From assembly GCA_009103225.1 (NCBI GenBank), contig RHPI01003508.1, positions 225,683-286,312 on the forward strand: DNA of 60,630 bases. Reading direction: 5' to 3'. The notes beneath the pieces were generated by a model. That model was not told the origin of the DNA. It did not search any database and saw nothing but the letters and a program-made list of their open reading frames with translations. The position numbers were made by a program, and so were the translations under genes. The stretch comes from Chlorokybus atmophyticus (lineage: Eukaryota > Streptophyta > Chlorokybophyceae > Chlorokybales > Chlorokybaceae). Below are positions 35,801 through 51,720 of the stretch, piece after piece; position 1 is the first letter of the stretch, and each line of letters starts with the position of its first letter.

Positions 35801-38158
35801 CAACATCTCTCTTTGCATGCATTGCCAGCCGAGGTGCACGATGATGCACAGCACGACTACATGTACGGCCGTCTGGAATGGTATCCAGAACAATACATCG
35901 CGAATCTGCCTTCGGGATTTGCCTCCTTCCTCAGCTCCATAGGCTCCATCAACCTTCAGCGCCGTCATGAGGTGTCCGGCTCTCCGGACTCGACATCACG
36001 ACATCACAGGTGCTATTCATGGCTACTGCGGTACATTTGTGTTCAAATTGTGCTGGTTAGTGCCATATAACCTGCTATACAACCTGTTTGTAACACCACT
36101 ATGCAGGTACACCTTGCATGATAATTTTGCAAGAGGTGCTTTCGGTGACATATGGCGTGCGACGCGCTGCGATGCAGAAGAGCCGTGCGCTGAGTACACA
36201 GAATGGACCAGTCCGAACAGCACGGGTGACGGCAGCGAGGAAGAGCAAACAAACAACAACAACAACAACAACAACAACGGCAGCGATGCGTCTTCAGCTT
36301 CCTATTCATACATTCTGAAGCGAATACTTGTGCGCGAAAGCCCCGCCAAGGCACTGTCAGCTTTGCGCGAGGCGTACTTTGGCCAACTCTTCAGAAACAT
36401 CACCTCAGCGGAAGTGGTGCTGCAAGAAGAGGATGTTGGCCACATTGTGGAGTTCCATGAGAGTTTTGAGCGCAACGGGGGCGCAGAACTATGGCTCGTG
36501 TTTGAAGATGCAGGTAATGTAACAATGGGTCATTACCTGGGTAACCAGCTTTGTTGGTTGCCACAAGTACTGTGTATACTTGCGTGGCAATGGGCGTATT
36601 ACTCAGTTGCGTCCGCTTGCAGGCACGGCTTTGGCAAGCATGCTGTATGCGCCAGTTGCAGACTTCACAGATCCTGACTCTTCTCTCGGTGGCATGCGCT
36701 TGGTTGAGCCGTCCTCTTATTGGCGCTGGTTGAAGACAACCGAAGCCGGGCAGTATGCAACTCGCAACCTGTTGCAGCAGCTACTGCAAGTAAGCGTGCG
36801 CATGTGACCTGTTATCAGCGCCTGCAAGCATATCAACCTCTATCGGTTGGCATGTTCAGGCATTGCGCTTCTGCCATGCGCATAACATAACGCATCGCGA
36901 TGTGAAACCGGAAAACATGGTGCTGATGGAAACCCCAGGGCTCAATGGGTTGGGCATGGGTTCGACACATGACCAAAATCACCTTCGCCTTGTGGACTTT
37001 GGCAGTGCGCTGGACAACAATACCATACAATTCCTGTATGGAAAGCAAGGTAGCCGACATGCATAGATGTGGCCGAATATATGCTCACAGAGGAACATGC
37101 TTTGAAGCGGTGGTGGTCTCTCAACGCGATTTGTCGCTTTGCATAGGTATCAATTCTGAACTTGTACTGCAGGTCCTACTATTGAGCAAGAGACGCCTGA
37201 TTATGCGCCGCCGGAGGCCCTGTTTGGGACTTATTGGACACGCGCTCCACCGCATCGCACCGCAAAGCAAGCATGACTTAGCACTGTCTTCGAATTATGT
37301 TGATGAACATAATTCCAGAAAACAACCTTAGGAATGTTGTCCTGTAGGTATGACATCTGGAGCGTGGGAGTGGTCATGCTCGAGCTTGCTCTCGGAACTC
37401 CACACGTGTTCAACATTGATGCAAGGACGCGCGCTTTGCTGGAGAGGAGACTGATGGGAGAAAACGAGCACAACCGCGACATGGCCTACAAGTACTGTTG
37501 ATCTCTAAGCTATCATTGTTTGCTGGACTGTTGCCTGTGGTGCGTCTGTACTTGTTAGCAATTTCATCCCAGCATGTGGTGCGACTCAGGCTAAGAGCAC
37601 TTCTGGAGATGTGCATCTTCCCACCAAGGCACACTGCCAGCTCTCCTGTCTCGTGGGCGTGCACTGAAGAGGCTTTGCAGACACACATTAAGATGCGAGA
37701 CCCCCTCAACATCGGTCAGTGTTGTCTGACAACTCAATATGCTTTGTTCCTAGTAATGTTGTCGTTTGCTGCATGCTTGCAACAACTGCCATGCTGTCAT
37801 AGCCAATGGCCTTGCATCCTTGGCATCCATACAGAGTGCTTTGACCATGGGCGGCTGACGTCTCACATACTCAGCTAGTTATTGCATGGAGCACATGCAG
37901 GGTGTCAACTGTTGGCACACTTCAAGAGGTAGCATGTCTTGACTGGCAGGTATGCCGGATGTGTGGTCACTGCGGCTGCTGCGCCGCTTGCTGCAGTGGA
38001 GTCCAGACGACCGCATCACCTCAGCCGAAGCTCTGGAGCACGCTTACTTCCATGCCAGCGCCACGGGTTTTCAGTGTTCGCAATGCCCGGCGGAGTTTGA
38101 GTTTGCGTGGCAGCTTGACAGGCACAGACAGACTGTGCATGAACTGCATACAGCTTAG
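32825..38158 (+). CDS. PP2C phosphatase-protein kinase-C2H2 fusion
   Basis: About 17 exons, mostly joined in frame (from 33489-33653 to 37950-38158). The N-terminal half is a PP2C phosphatase with all key motifs: QGRRSSMEDR, YAVFDGHYGS, VANLGDSRALL, LMGELAVSRAFGD, VIASDGLFETLSD and ASMDNIAVV. After a linker comes a kinase: loop FARGAFGDIWRA, an insert with nine Asn, lysine in YILKRILV, HRD in ITHRDVKPENMVL, DFG in LRLVDFGSALD, APE-like YAPPEALFG and YDIWSVGVVMLELALG. The last exon ends with a canonical C2H2 finger (CX2C-X12-HX4H, about 38074-38140). PP2C-kinase fusions are known in plants (PP2C 51-like family). Both enzymes look active. The first exon (32825-32840) is tentative; a longer start with a hydrophobic MLLLCVWQ is possible. 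The exon 9 end (about 35589) is also uncertain. Introns at 33654 and 37267 use GC donors. Confidence 0.88.
36247..36280 (+). repeat. AAC repeat coding poly-Asn in kinase
   Basis: A run of AAC triplets codes for nine Asn between the glycine loop and the catalytic lysine of the kinase domain, inside a long Ser/Glu-rich insert. Confidence 0.9.
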
Positions 38159-38651
38159 CGCAGTGCCAAGCATACTGTTTGAGGATTGGCGGGAAGCATT
38201 GGAAACACAACACTTGCGTTTACTACAAGCACAGGGCCGCAAGACAGGTTGATGTAGCACAATCTACAGGCCCACTGGACTGCGCTGATAACATGCAAAG
38301 GAGGAGGCAGTGGTTGTGGTAGCAGGATTTTGCTTCTGTTGATCCACTGAACCTCATGTACAGCATTTGATTGGTTTCAGCAACACTGCATCAAAACCAG
38401 TTATTTGATGTAAAAGCATACGTTGACAGCAAACTGTATGGCCAGTTCCCTTGTGCGCGACGAACATGCACTTTACTGTGTAATCTGCACTGTTGCAGTC
38501 GCGGCACATCACATGCCGCTGTGCACGAATGGTTTCATGGCACATTTGCGCAAGTCCACATTCAACAGTGTTGAAGTTAATGCTGCGCACTCACATTGCA
38601 ATATGAACCACGAGCGGGGGACGCGGCATGCACAGTACTCGCATTGCAGCG
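38159..38651. other. Convergent intergenic spacer
   Basis: Holds the 3' ends of the PP2C-kinase (plus) and FtsHi (minus) transcripts. No gene was recognised. Confidence 0.6.
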
Positions 38652-42172
<3,521 letters not shown>

Positions 42173-43215
42173 CATAAAAGTATGTTGCAAATATCACAGG
42201 AGCTCAAACAACTTCATTGGAACGTCAAGTAAACATCAAAGGGTTGATCGGAACAGCTTGAAGATTGTGAATGCAGCGCATGACCTGTCTATGGGTGCGA
42301 GCGTACGAACGAAAAAGAACCTGCCAGCTTGGCACACACAGTGCAAGCAAAGTGGATGTGACTACCACTGTCCATAGCGCAATGATGGAAAATTCACTTG
42401 AGCTTTACTCGCCGTGCAAGCAAATGTGCATACTGAACTGCAATCGTTGACACTTGACAACGAGAGTCAGCTGAATCAGCGTCTCCATCAGCGTCTAGTA
42501 ATCGCTTGCACACAGGTTACTTGCTGCTGCATTGTGCCAACATATTGTATTGCACATGCATGACCGAGTTAAGAATAAGTTCGCTTCAGGTTTTCAATCG
42601 TCTTCACAAGCGCTAGGCACCACGCGTGGAGGCAACAGGCACCCACAAATGCGCATCGCACAGCCTCAAACCACCAGCAAGAACCTCTGAAGCACACCAG
42701 ACCAGATCCCATTTTCTCCTCCGCACACGAGGACGCAATCAACAACGGCCATACATCCACAAACACACTCAAACCCACCTGCTGCGCCCGCCGCCGCTGC
42801 TGCCGCCGCCAACGCCATGCCTACCGCCACGCCTACCGCCGGCCACAATCCTAACCCTAACCCTAACCCTAATTTTCATCCTCGTTGATATCAGCAGCAG
42901 TTGTTATCAGAGGCATACGGGGATATACGTTTTGTTTATGCAGCCGGATAACTTCCAAAGTCGAATGGACACCTTCCCTTCCATGCTGTGGAAGGCAGTG
43001 TGGCTGTTGCCAACAGGAACAACTTGTTGGGTCACGGCGGTGACGGCGATAGCGGGGTTGTGTGACAGGCTCAGGCCTAATGCTTTGCCGAGAAGCCGGA
43101 GCTGCTTTGCTCAAGCTGGAATTGCTCTGCATTGTGTTGCTGTGAACTGTTGGGTCGTTGAGACTTAACGCATTCCTGCTTGCCCCCAGCACACGCGCTA
43201 GCTAGCTAGGTGGCC
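42173..43215. other. Intergenic, divergent FtsHi / EndoU
   Basis: Should hold both promoters. A GCC/GCT-rich tract lies at about 42780-42840, followed by CCCTAA repeats. No other gene was recognised. Confidence 0.6.
42850..42872. repeat. Interstitial telomere-like (CCCTAA) array
   Basis: About four CCCTAA units in tandem. This equals TTAGGG on the other strand, the same unit as at 4104-4115 and about 14642. Confidence 0.9.
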
Positions 43216-45826
43216 ATGGCCTTCAGCATGGGCGGCCTGCTAAAGGCCATCCAGGGCGACGACGACAATGACGGTACCGGGCAAGGTACATGTGCACACA
43301 AGCCGAAGGTGTTCGTCACTTCAGCAGCATTGTTCGTCAAGTTATGCGTGCTAGGCATGCACTGTACACTGAGCGCTGACTCCGTCCGTCACGCCTGCGT
43401 TGACGGCCTTCATATGCTTGCAACTTGACTAGATTTGTCGCTGTGTGTGTTAAGCAGGCGACAGCAACCAGCAGAAACCCGGAGGGTTGCTTGGCAGCGC
43501 CCTGAACATGCTTAGCGACAAGTGTGAGTGCTTGCTTGCTTGCTTGTTTGTGGCACACTCAAGCATGCGTGTGTTTGTGCGCTTGGACCAAACACACAGC
43601 CTGACAGCTGTAAGCTGTCACGACAGTTGGTGAAGGGCACTCGCAAGCTGGCAGTGATGGCAAGCAGGGTGGCGGTTTCATGGGCGGGTTGCTAAACATG
43701 GCCCATTCTCACTTTCAAGGTGCGACACGTGAAAGCACAAGAACTGGTTGCTCATGTTACAGCTGTTGAGTTTCATCTTACCAAGAGTCGGTGTGTCAGG
43801 AAGTCAGTCACATCACACAGAGGGTTCATCCCATGTAGACAGCCAGAGCTATGCACAGGTATACACACTAGTATTGATGGCATGTTGATGTTATCAATGC
43901 CTGTCCACCGCATGTGGTGTCCTCTCATGGTTAGGTGTTCACTCATACGCGTGTTGTACACATCAGACAGCACAGCAGTCGTCTACCACACAAAGCGCTT
44001 GGTTGAAGCCGCAGCGCAATAATGATGATGGTGGCGAGGGGTTCCAACAACAACAGAGCCACACACAGACTTCTTCTTATCAAGCTTCTGCTAGTCAAGG
44101 AGCATGGGGCAAGCCTTTCACGCAATCACACGATGAATACACTGCACCCGTGCAAAGCCAACATTACCAGCCTTCATCACAAGCTGCTCTGCCGGACACG
44201 ACACCTACGGAAGAGGAGCTCAACAGCCTGTCTGCTGCGTGCACACGTCTGTGGGACCTCGACATGAACCGCTTGACGCCCAACAGAGACTATACCATCA
44301 ACGTCGGCGGCCAGCGTAGACGCATGGACACGGAGGACTACGCTGATGAGAAGCTGTTCGTGTCTGTTGAGCCCAGCGTCTTCCAGCGCCCAACATATCG
44401 CACTGTATGTTAGTGTTATGTTATCTGACTGTGATCGTCTTGCTTGCCTCAGGTGTTGATGACTCACACTTGTGCGTGCAGTTTTATGCGCTTTTGGACA
44501 ATTATGAGGCTGCAACGGGGAGGGAAGAGACTGTGAGCCAGCAGGAGCTGCATGAAGACAAGCAGTTTCTGGACGCAATCATGCAAACAGCTCCCATGCA
44601 GTACTGCCACAAGCTGCTGGCTCAGATGAACATATCCGACGCAGATTCTGAAGCATTCAAGCAGCAACTCAACGACATCTGGTGAGCAGCAGTGTACTTA
44701 TGGCTCACACATGGTGGGTCTGCAGCATGCATCGCGAAGTCACTGGACTTGCAATGAGTTGGCATGCGCACACATTGCATAGTCTGACAGGTTGCTTGGC
44801 ATATGCTAAGCGCACCAGCATGCCTCAAGCTATTGTTGAGAGTCGTGTGCATGCATTGCATGGTTGGTTGGTTCATTGGTGCGATCAACTGTGTGCACGC
44901 GCACACACACTTGCGCGCTGGCTCACTTGTGCACAAGTGCCGAGCTACCCCTACTCTCGTGAGAGAGATGTCTGCCCTGTGAGACTGACTGTAAGTTTGC
45001 CTGAACTGACCGCAGGTTCAAGATGTACCGCAGAGGCACGTGGAACGACTCGAGCGGGTTCGAGCACGTCTTCCTCGGCGAGCAGGACAGGGGAGAGGTG
45101 AAGGGCTGCCACAACTGGATTCAGATCTATCTGCTGGAGCAGAAGAATCTTCTCGACTACCGAGGGTGAGCAAGACACAGCTTGCAGGTTGATCATCGTC
45201 ATTATCATCACCGTCTGCTCGCTAGTGCATAACACTATACTGTCTGGCCATTGTATGTAAGCTGACAATGCCATTGTGACTTGGCAGGTATATTGTCCCA
45301 AACAAGCGGGGTGGTTCACGGGACGACCCACCTGATGGTGATGAACAGTTGTTGACCATCCAGTTCAGGTACGAGTCAGTGGTGTTTATCAAGTACTGGA
45401 CATCCAGAAGCAGGCTTGGCTTGTTGTCAGTGCTGTCATGAATGTTGTTGTCGTACTTGTGATGGCGGTGGTAGTTGGCTGCAATTCTTCTTGGAACAAG
45501 ACTGTCCGCACTTATTGCCCATTGCGGGAATTGTGGTGTACAGCTGGAACGGCCAGACCAAGGCCATCTCAACGAGTTTCATCGGTGTATCTCCCGAATT
45601 TGAGGTGAGCAGGGTTCAAGCAAGTTTATGTCGTTCTTTGTCCTGAAGAGGCTTTCTGTTCTCAAGCGTATCCTGTCTTGATCTCCTGCAGGTTGCCCTC
45701 TATACGTTGTGCTTCTTAGCTGGTCAAGAACAGAACTACGTGGACATCGGCCCGTATCAAGTCCAAGTCCGCTGCTACTCGATAGCCAAGGGACAAATTG
45801 GCACGGCGTTTGCGGAAGCAATGTAA
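43216..45826 (+). CDS. EndoU (XendoU-family) endoribonuclease
   Basis: Nine exons join in frame: 43216-43285, 43458-43523, 43627-43729, 43971-44404, 44482-44681, 45016-45165, 45288-45368, 45544-45604 and 45692-45826 (stop TAA). Residues 1 to about 150 are a Gly/Gln/Ser-rich disordered region with repeated GGLL motifs and no signal peptide. The EndoU domain follows: [16 protein letters not shown], then the two catalytic histidines in [11 protein letters not shown] and [14 protein letters not shown], and the lysine in [20 protein letters not shown], ending in [19 protein letters not shown]. EndoU enzymes cut RNA, usually at uridines, and leave cyclic phosphates. The catalytic triad is complete, so activity is expected. 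The acceptor at 43971 was chosen because it alone keeps the frame. Confidence 0.92.
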
Positions 45827-46612
45827 ACGATGTGTTGCTTGTCTCAAGCGCTCATGTTGGGGCAGTTATTTTTTCACTTCCTTGTATCCATTGTTGAAGT
45901 TACATGTGTTCGAACAAGATGGTTTGCCTTGTGATGCGGCCAATTGGCGTTGTCATGCCAGTTGTTGCCGCATGGTTGCAGGACTGAGTGAGAAATGCAG
46001 CACAGCTGTCTCAAGTTTTAGAGCTGACTGCGTTATGTTTCATTTATTGATGGTTGTGGCCACTGCAGAGGTTGTAAGTAATTTAGTAAAATCTGCAGCA
46101 GGTTGTGGTGAAAGGTACCTTGCTTGTATACACATTCATTCATGCGTGTGATCAAAGGTGTTGCTGCTGCAAGTGTACACTTATCCATGGCGACGGCTGA
46201 ACAGCAAGTTTTGCTCATGTGTAAGTAGAAATACAGGCAATTACACTTCCGACACACCGAAGCTGCCGCAAAGTTGTTACAGAAGATTTGATAATCAAGC
46301 CTTTATAACTCAGCATTATCCGCTGCATGCAAACAACAGCAGACATTACGCCAGTGTCAATAGCATTCACTGGAATTGGCAAGTGTTGTTGGTTATTCCT
46401 CACTCGCACAAACTCCGCTAAACTGAGAAAGGATACTGGTTATACATCGACATCAGACGCAGATTTCACACTCACACACGCATAAAACTGCCAAAAGGTT
46501 ATTTATATAAACAGAAAGGAAAAAGTAGTTGCCAAAGGCAAGCAACAAGGGGTATACTAGGGTGTCCAACTCTACGCCGTTATTTGCAGCTAGTGCATGC
46601 AATGCAACCCTT
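45827..46612. other. Convergent spacer, EndoU / bicupin
   Basis: Contains the 3' flanks of both genes. No gene was recognised. Confidence 0.6.
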
Positions 46613-48646
46613 CTACTTGGGGCTCTGGTTGAACAGACCCAGGGCAGAGCCCTTGTTGCTGGCGAAGAAGTCGGTGTAGTCCGCCACGGAGGTTCCGAAG
46701 GCAGCGGCCATGATATCAGCCGGGAAGGTTTTGGTCTTTTGGTAAATCTGTTGGTAAGACACAAACACAAACAACTTAGTTTGTGACATTACACTGGAGT
46801 GAGTTGACGAATGTTGGAGAGAGACACCCGTCACATGTACACGCATTCTCACGTGTATGCGCACGCACTGAGTGTATCAGTGGTGTTGGATGTATGAAAT
46901 CATGCCACACATCCAAAGCACCCGTGTTCAGTACTTACAGCAACAGCGGATGTGAAGAACACTGCGGGGATCTCGGGCGTGTTGAACCACGAGAGAAGCG
47001 TGAGTCCCTCGGTGCTGATGGCAACAGGCTGGTGGATGTAAGAGGGAGGAATGAGGGACGCGGCGCCCGCGGCTTCGATCTCGACACCGTTCTTGATAGC
47101 CTGAAACGTGATTAGGGAAAGCATGAGCATGCTATTGACACAACGCCGGGACACACACATTCACATACATCAACTTGCCTTTCCGTCAGGGCCAGCGAGG
47201 ATGGTGGTGCCCTTGCCCTTGAGAACATAGTTGATCTCCAGGGCGTCGTAGTGCTCGTGAGCAACCACACCAGCATTCTGCAAGGTGGGATGGGTGGGTG
47301 GGTGGGTGGGCGCTTTGTGTTGTGAAACACACCACATCACTGATAAGACGTTGACAGCATCATCGTTAGAGTCTTACTGGCTGAAGGGTGGGGAAGATGA
47401 GAGACGCGCCAATGAGGCCAGTCTCAGGAAAGTTTGGCAGACTGCAATCACGGGTGTAACCGACACCCGCAAACTGCACCAGCGCCAGAGCCCTATTCAG
47501 ACATCCTCATGAGTGACTTCTATTACACCACCACCCCAAACACACAAGCACACATACACACACAAGCATGAAGGCTTACGGGTTGCCACAATGAAGGATG
47601 AAGTCACCCTGGGGGGTTCCATCACGGCCATCGCCAACGAGACGAGGAGGCACGGGGTTGGCGGCGCAGACAGCAGTTGGAAGGTTCACCATGCCGCCAT
47701 GTCTCTGCTTGTTGAAGAAAGCCTTTGCCTGTTTGACATCAGACACTTAATGGTTCACTTGCAAGTGCGGACGCAAGCACACCTACACGTGCGTGTGTGT
47801 GATGCGTACCCGGGCCTTGGTGACGTTGTAGGTGGTGGCCACCTCCTTCAGAGGCTGGTAGTTGGGGAAGAAGGTCTTGCCAAAGACGTAGGTGAACTGC
47901 AGCTGCTGGTTCTGGGGGTTGATGGTAGAGAACTGCACGACACAACAACAAGAACAACAACAAACCCACATCAGTCACTGCACCCGCTCTCTCAGTACAC
48001 CCAGTCTGATCAATGCATCTGTCCTATCTAACTCACCTTGTGGTAGCCGATGATCTTGAGCTTGTCGCTGGTGGGGTTCATGATCCAGAAAGGCCAGGCG
48101 ATGGGGACGGCAAGAAGGTCCTCCTCATGCAGCTGAGTGGTGTTGGTGAGCTCAGGGTAGAAGGGAGTGAAGGCATTGGTCATGCCAATCTTGGCAGAAC
48201 CTACACAACAACCAATATGTTGGTTTGGGTCGTTGTTGTTGTTTGTCTGAACAGTGAAGTACACACTAACAATAGCTCACCTGAGGCGACGAAGAAGAGG
48301 GAGCCAGCATTGGGGATGAAGAGTGGACCCCAGATGGAGCATGGCTCAATCACCACTTCTGTCAACGCTACACCAAAGTCACCAATCAGCCCCTGGTCTT
48401 GCACGTGAATGTAGCCGCCCTGGTACCGCTGTGACACGAACAGGAGAGGTGAGTTAGCATGTGGTTGTACGGTTGTATGTGCGTGAGAGCGAGAGAGGGA
48501 GAGAGGTGTACCAGCTTGGGGGCTTCCTCCAAGACGAAGTCAATGGATTGCACGCCTGAAGTCTTGGCGTTGGTTTGGACCAGATCAGCATAGGTGGAGC
48601 TGGCAAAGAGGAGGACGCACAGAGCCAACAACGTCCTGGACGCCAT
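46613..48646 (-). CDS. Secreted bicupin (germin/storage-protein-like)
   Basis: Nine minus-strand exons: 48646-48512, 48428-48281, 48200-48037, 47932-47810, 47728-47580, 47492-47378, 47277-47179, 47100-46939 and 46747-46613. A signal peptide (MASRTLLALCVLLFASSTYA) is followed by two cupin barrels. The first (about VVIEPCSIWGPLFIPNAGSL to IAWPFWIMNPTS) has lost the usual His/Glu ligands. The second keeps motif 1, VVAHEHYDALEINYVLKGKG (HXH-X4-E), and motif 2, IPPSYIHQPVAI, so it should bind one metal ion. Bicupins include plant 11S/7S storage proteins, oxalate decarboxylases and sugar-binding proteins; the substrate here is unknown. Codon choice is strongly C-ending and a TATA box is present upstream, which suggests high expression. 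The intron after 47179 uses a GC donor. Confidence 0.85.
47283..47311 (+). repeat. GGGT repeat, G-quadruplex motif (intronic)
   Basis: Six G3 runs separated by one or two bases (ggtgggatgggtgggtgggt and onwards) lie just upstream of exon 7 of the bicupin, on the strand opposite the gene. The motif fits a stable G-quadruplex in the template strand. Confidence 0.85.
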
Positions 48647-48892
48647 CTTTGCTGCTACACCTTAAGATACACAACTGGCTGTGAGTGCCCCGCTCTCTTA
48701 CACAACAGAAGCAACCATCTTGTATGTATACACATGTGTACACAATCACATGCACAAGGCCATGCATGAGAGAATGGCTGTACAAGCGCACCTGAAGGGA
48801 TAACAGGTGGAGGAACTGTATGGTTAACTGCAAGTGACTGGCAAGTGTCCTTTGAAACAGTCAGCTATGCCAGCATGCGGCTCCATGCTGGC

Positions 48893-48900
48893 TATTTATA
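48893..48900 (-). promoter_or_regulatory. TATA box of the bicupin gene
   Basis: A perfect TATAAATA on the minus strand, about 245 bp upstream of the bicupin start codon. Transcription would start near 48865 and leave a 5' leader of roughly 220 nt, possibly with an intron. Confidence 0.65.
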
Positions 48901-50182
48901 CTCCTCGACAGGAATACGCAGCAATGCTGCGGCGACAGGGCTAGGCAAACGACGTCATCTGAGCAATTGCCGGGATGCAATAAGACCAAAAAAATCAATG
49001 TACGCAATCTGCCTGATCTGTACAATGCATTGATGACTGCTGCCTTCCAACCGGTCGACACTGTGGTGTCCTATTGTCTACCCAAGCCACTATTGTGACG
49101 CTCCATACTGGCGCTGCATGCAACGCCAGTATGGCAACAGTGTAAGGTCAGTTCGTGCATGGCTTGCGCATACATGTACCAAGACCAACTCTATCAGAAC
49201 ATCAGCATTGATATCAGTGTTGGTACGTGATAGATCGTGACTGATATGGATGCTACCTTGGAGTAGCAGCGATACTGTTTTGCTATGTATACAGGCCTAG
49301 CATTGTTTCTTGCCCGTCAGCACAGCAGCAATTCTCAACAAGCCTCGTGCTGCTGGACACAGCAGTTCATCACAGTCTAAAGGGTACATGCTTAGAATTC
49401 AAAGTGATCATGCATGCAACGATTAGATGAGTGTTATCCAATTCAGTTGCGTACCGGTATTGCACCGCACGTTTCGACCCGCAACTAGCCTTAGAGGGTA
49501 TCTTCGGTAACATTTTGTGCGGTTCCCTCAAGCAGGTACCCGTACGCATGCCACCGATGAACACGTCAACATCAGGGCAGGCGCCTGATGTTCATGTGTC
49601 AGATTCTGCATGCACAAAATGCGTTCAGCCTGGTTGGGGACTTGAAGGGGTCGCAGGCGCAGTCGCTGCATGCCGGAAAGGCGCCCCCAAACTGGCATTG
49701 ACTGTTTTTTTGCAGCAGTCGTATCAAGGCTGTGGAAGTCAGCCTGTCTCTTTAAGCCGTACGACCGCACGTGTCTCGTACATTATGTACGCGGTGTACC
49801 GTCAAGGGATCTCATGGGCCGCGATGCCGTCATGCATTGTCATACAGATACATGGCCCTTGGCCCATTGTGCGTGACGCGCAGTGTCTTTGTCCAACCGG
49901 GACCTGTACCAGTCCTTTGCCTCTGCACGCTCGTGTTGTACTTTTAAGCCAACAAAGACAGGAGTGTGCGTTGAATTATACATTGCATGTAACTTCTCCT
50001 CGTGCTGGAACTTTATACCAGGTGAGATCTGCCGTAATATATTACCGTGGGGAGAAACATGTAGTGTGAATTTGCAATGTTATACCCCCCCTCTTCTTCA
50101 ATGGGCAGCAAGTGTGCAATTGTAGATGATGAATTGCTGAAAGACGAATGATAGTTAACTACATATACTAGTGTTGCATGTT

Positions 50183-50290
50183 CATCCTTACAGCAGCATC
50201 ATTGCGCATAAGAATAATGCATACAATATAACATACCATCCTTACAGCAGCATCATTGCGCATAAGAATAATGCATACAATATAACATAC
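50183..50290. repeat. Tandem duplication, 2 x 54 bp
   Basis: The unit starting catccttacagcagcatc occurs twice with no difference that I can see. It is therefore recent. Confidence 0.95.
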
Positions 50291-50525
50291 CATCAAAGTC
50301 ATAAATGTAAATTTCGTATTAAGCAGCAATTATGCCACATGGCACGTGCCGCATATAAGAGGACGACGATCAACTATGTGCATACAATATACAGCAGTAT
50401 ATCTTACACTGTATAAGTAATGATGCATGCGTATCTGTATAGCTGAATTGATTTGCATAACATTAACACAGTTATTATATGAGCATGAATGTGGCTATAA
50501 ATGTGAAGCTGCGATAGTAGTCTTT

Positions 50526-50564
50526 GTTACATGCATGCGAAAGAATCTCTCGCATGCATGTAAC
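50526..50564. repeat. 15-bp stem hairpin
   Basis: Arms gttacatgcatgcga and its exact reverse complement flank a 9-nt loop. Confidence 0.9.
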
Positions 50565-51720
50565 TACTTGTGTTATTGGTAGTCATTTGTGAAATTTTTA
50601 ATAGTACATCAAATACGCAATTGCTTACACAATTGTTTGCTGATTTATGTAGCTCACAATGCTTGGCCAACTTGTAGCTTAATATGACAAGTTCAATGCA
50701 CTTGATTGCCGTTCACTTCAACCCTTGAGGTTGAAGGCGCCTGCTGACATTCTTCTTGTGGAGTACCATTTACTATTATCAAACCAACAGTGCGAACAGC
50801 AGAAGTCTAATGAAAAACATCACACTTGCGGTGCTGCCAGGTTTCTTGATGACGACGCAGCCTTGGTTGCCTTGCGAACCGCATATGATAGGTGACCCCA
50901 TAGGCTGCGTCACTGGCAGTCGGTTCAGTCAAACCAAACGAGTGCGCCGGTCCAGGCCGCGTCATTTACACCCTGCACGCAGGCTGCAGCGTGGGCAGGA
51001 CACCGATTGGAGGGCGCCGTCCGGGACACCGTCTTACACGTGTCTTCACACGGTTTCTCACGTTTTGCAAACAGGCAGCATATACTTATTTCAGAATATA
51101 CATGCCTGTTTCGCTTCTTTGGAAAGGAAAGGGCCACCGCATACGGAAGCCCTCAACCGCTTTCTACCAGCATTCTGTAACTTAGCATGGGCGGCGAGGT
51201 TATTCTAGCAGCTTATGGAGCAGTAGCACGGCTTCGGTGCTGTACAGGTTTCTCATTAAGTCGGCTTGGGCGGCGAAAGTTGTTGGCAAATTGGGGTCAG
51301 TTCGAGATGTAGTGTGGCTGCTGTTTGGTTGGCAATGTATCATGCAAACGCGTGCATTAGCCCCACCCCAGGGCCCGCTCTGGGCACAACGGTGGTGGAA
51401 CCGCACGCTACTTGCATGCTTAGAAGGCGTTTGCAAGCGGTACAGCTCATCATGCGTTTTGTTTGAGGCTCTAGTTGGCTGTTTTAAGCTGTGGTATGTT
51501 GACAATGTGGAACATGCAGGACAACGTTATTCATTTTCACCGTCTTATTAACAATTGTACATTTGAATGGTTGTTGGGGCTTTACCATAATGTTTGCATG
51601 GCACATGTAGGCACATTTAGCAATGAATTCCGTTTCCGCATGGCGATGACTGCTATGTATATGGCAAGCCGCACCATAGCATTTCCGAGTTGCATAATAC
51701 TATCCAACTCGCCTTGACAT

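Larger units (their letters stand above)
48901..51720. other. Gene-poor block with small repeats
   Basis: The longest open frame (49431-50069, plus, 212 codons) gives a Cys-rich protein without recognisable motifs. Two more frames (50756-51208 and 51237-51551) are also unrecognised. They may be parts of an unknown mobile element. A hairpin with 11-bp arms lies at 49103-49134. Confidence 0.45.
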
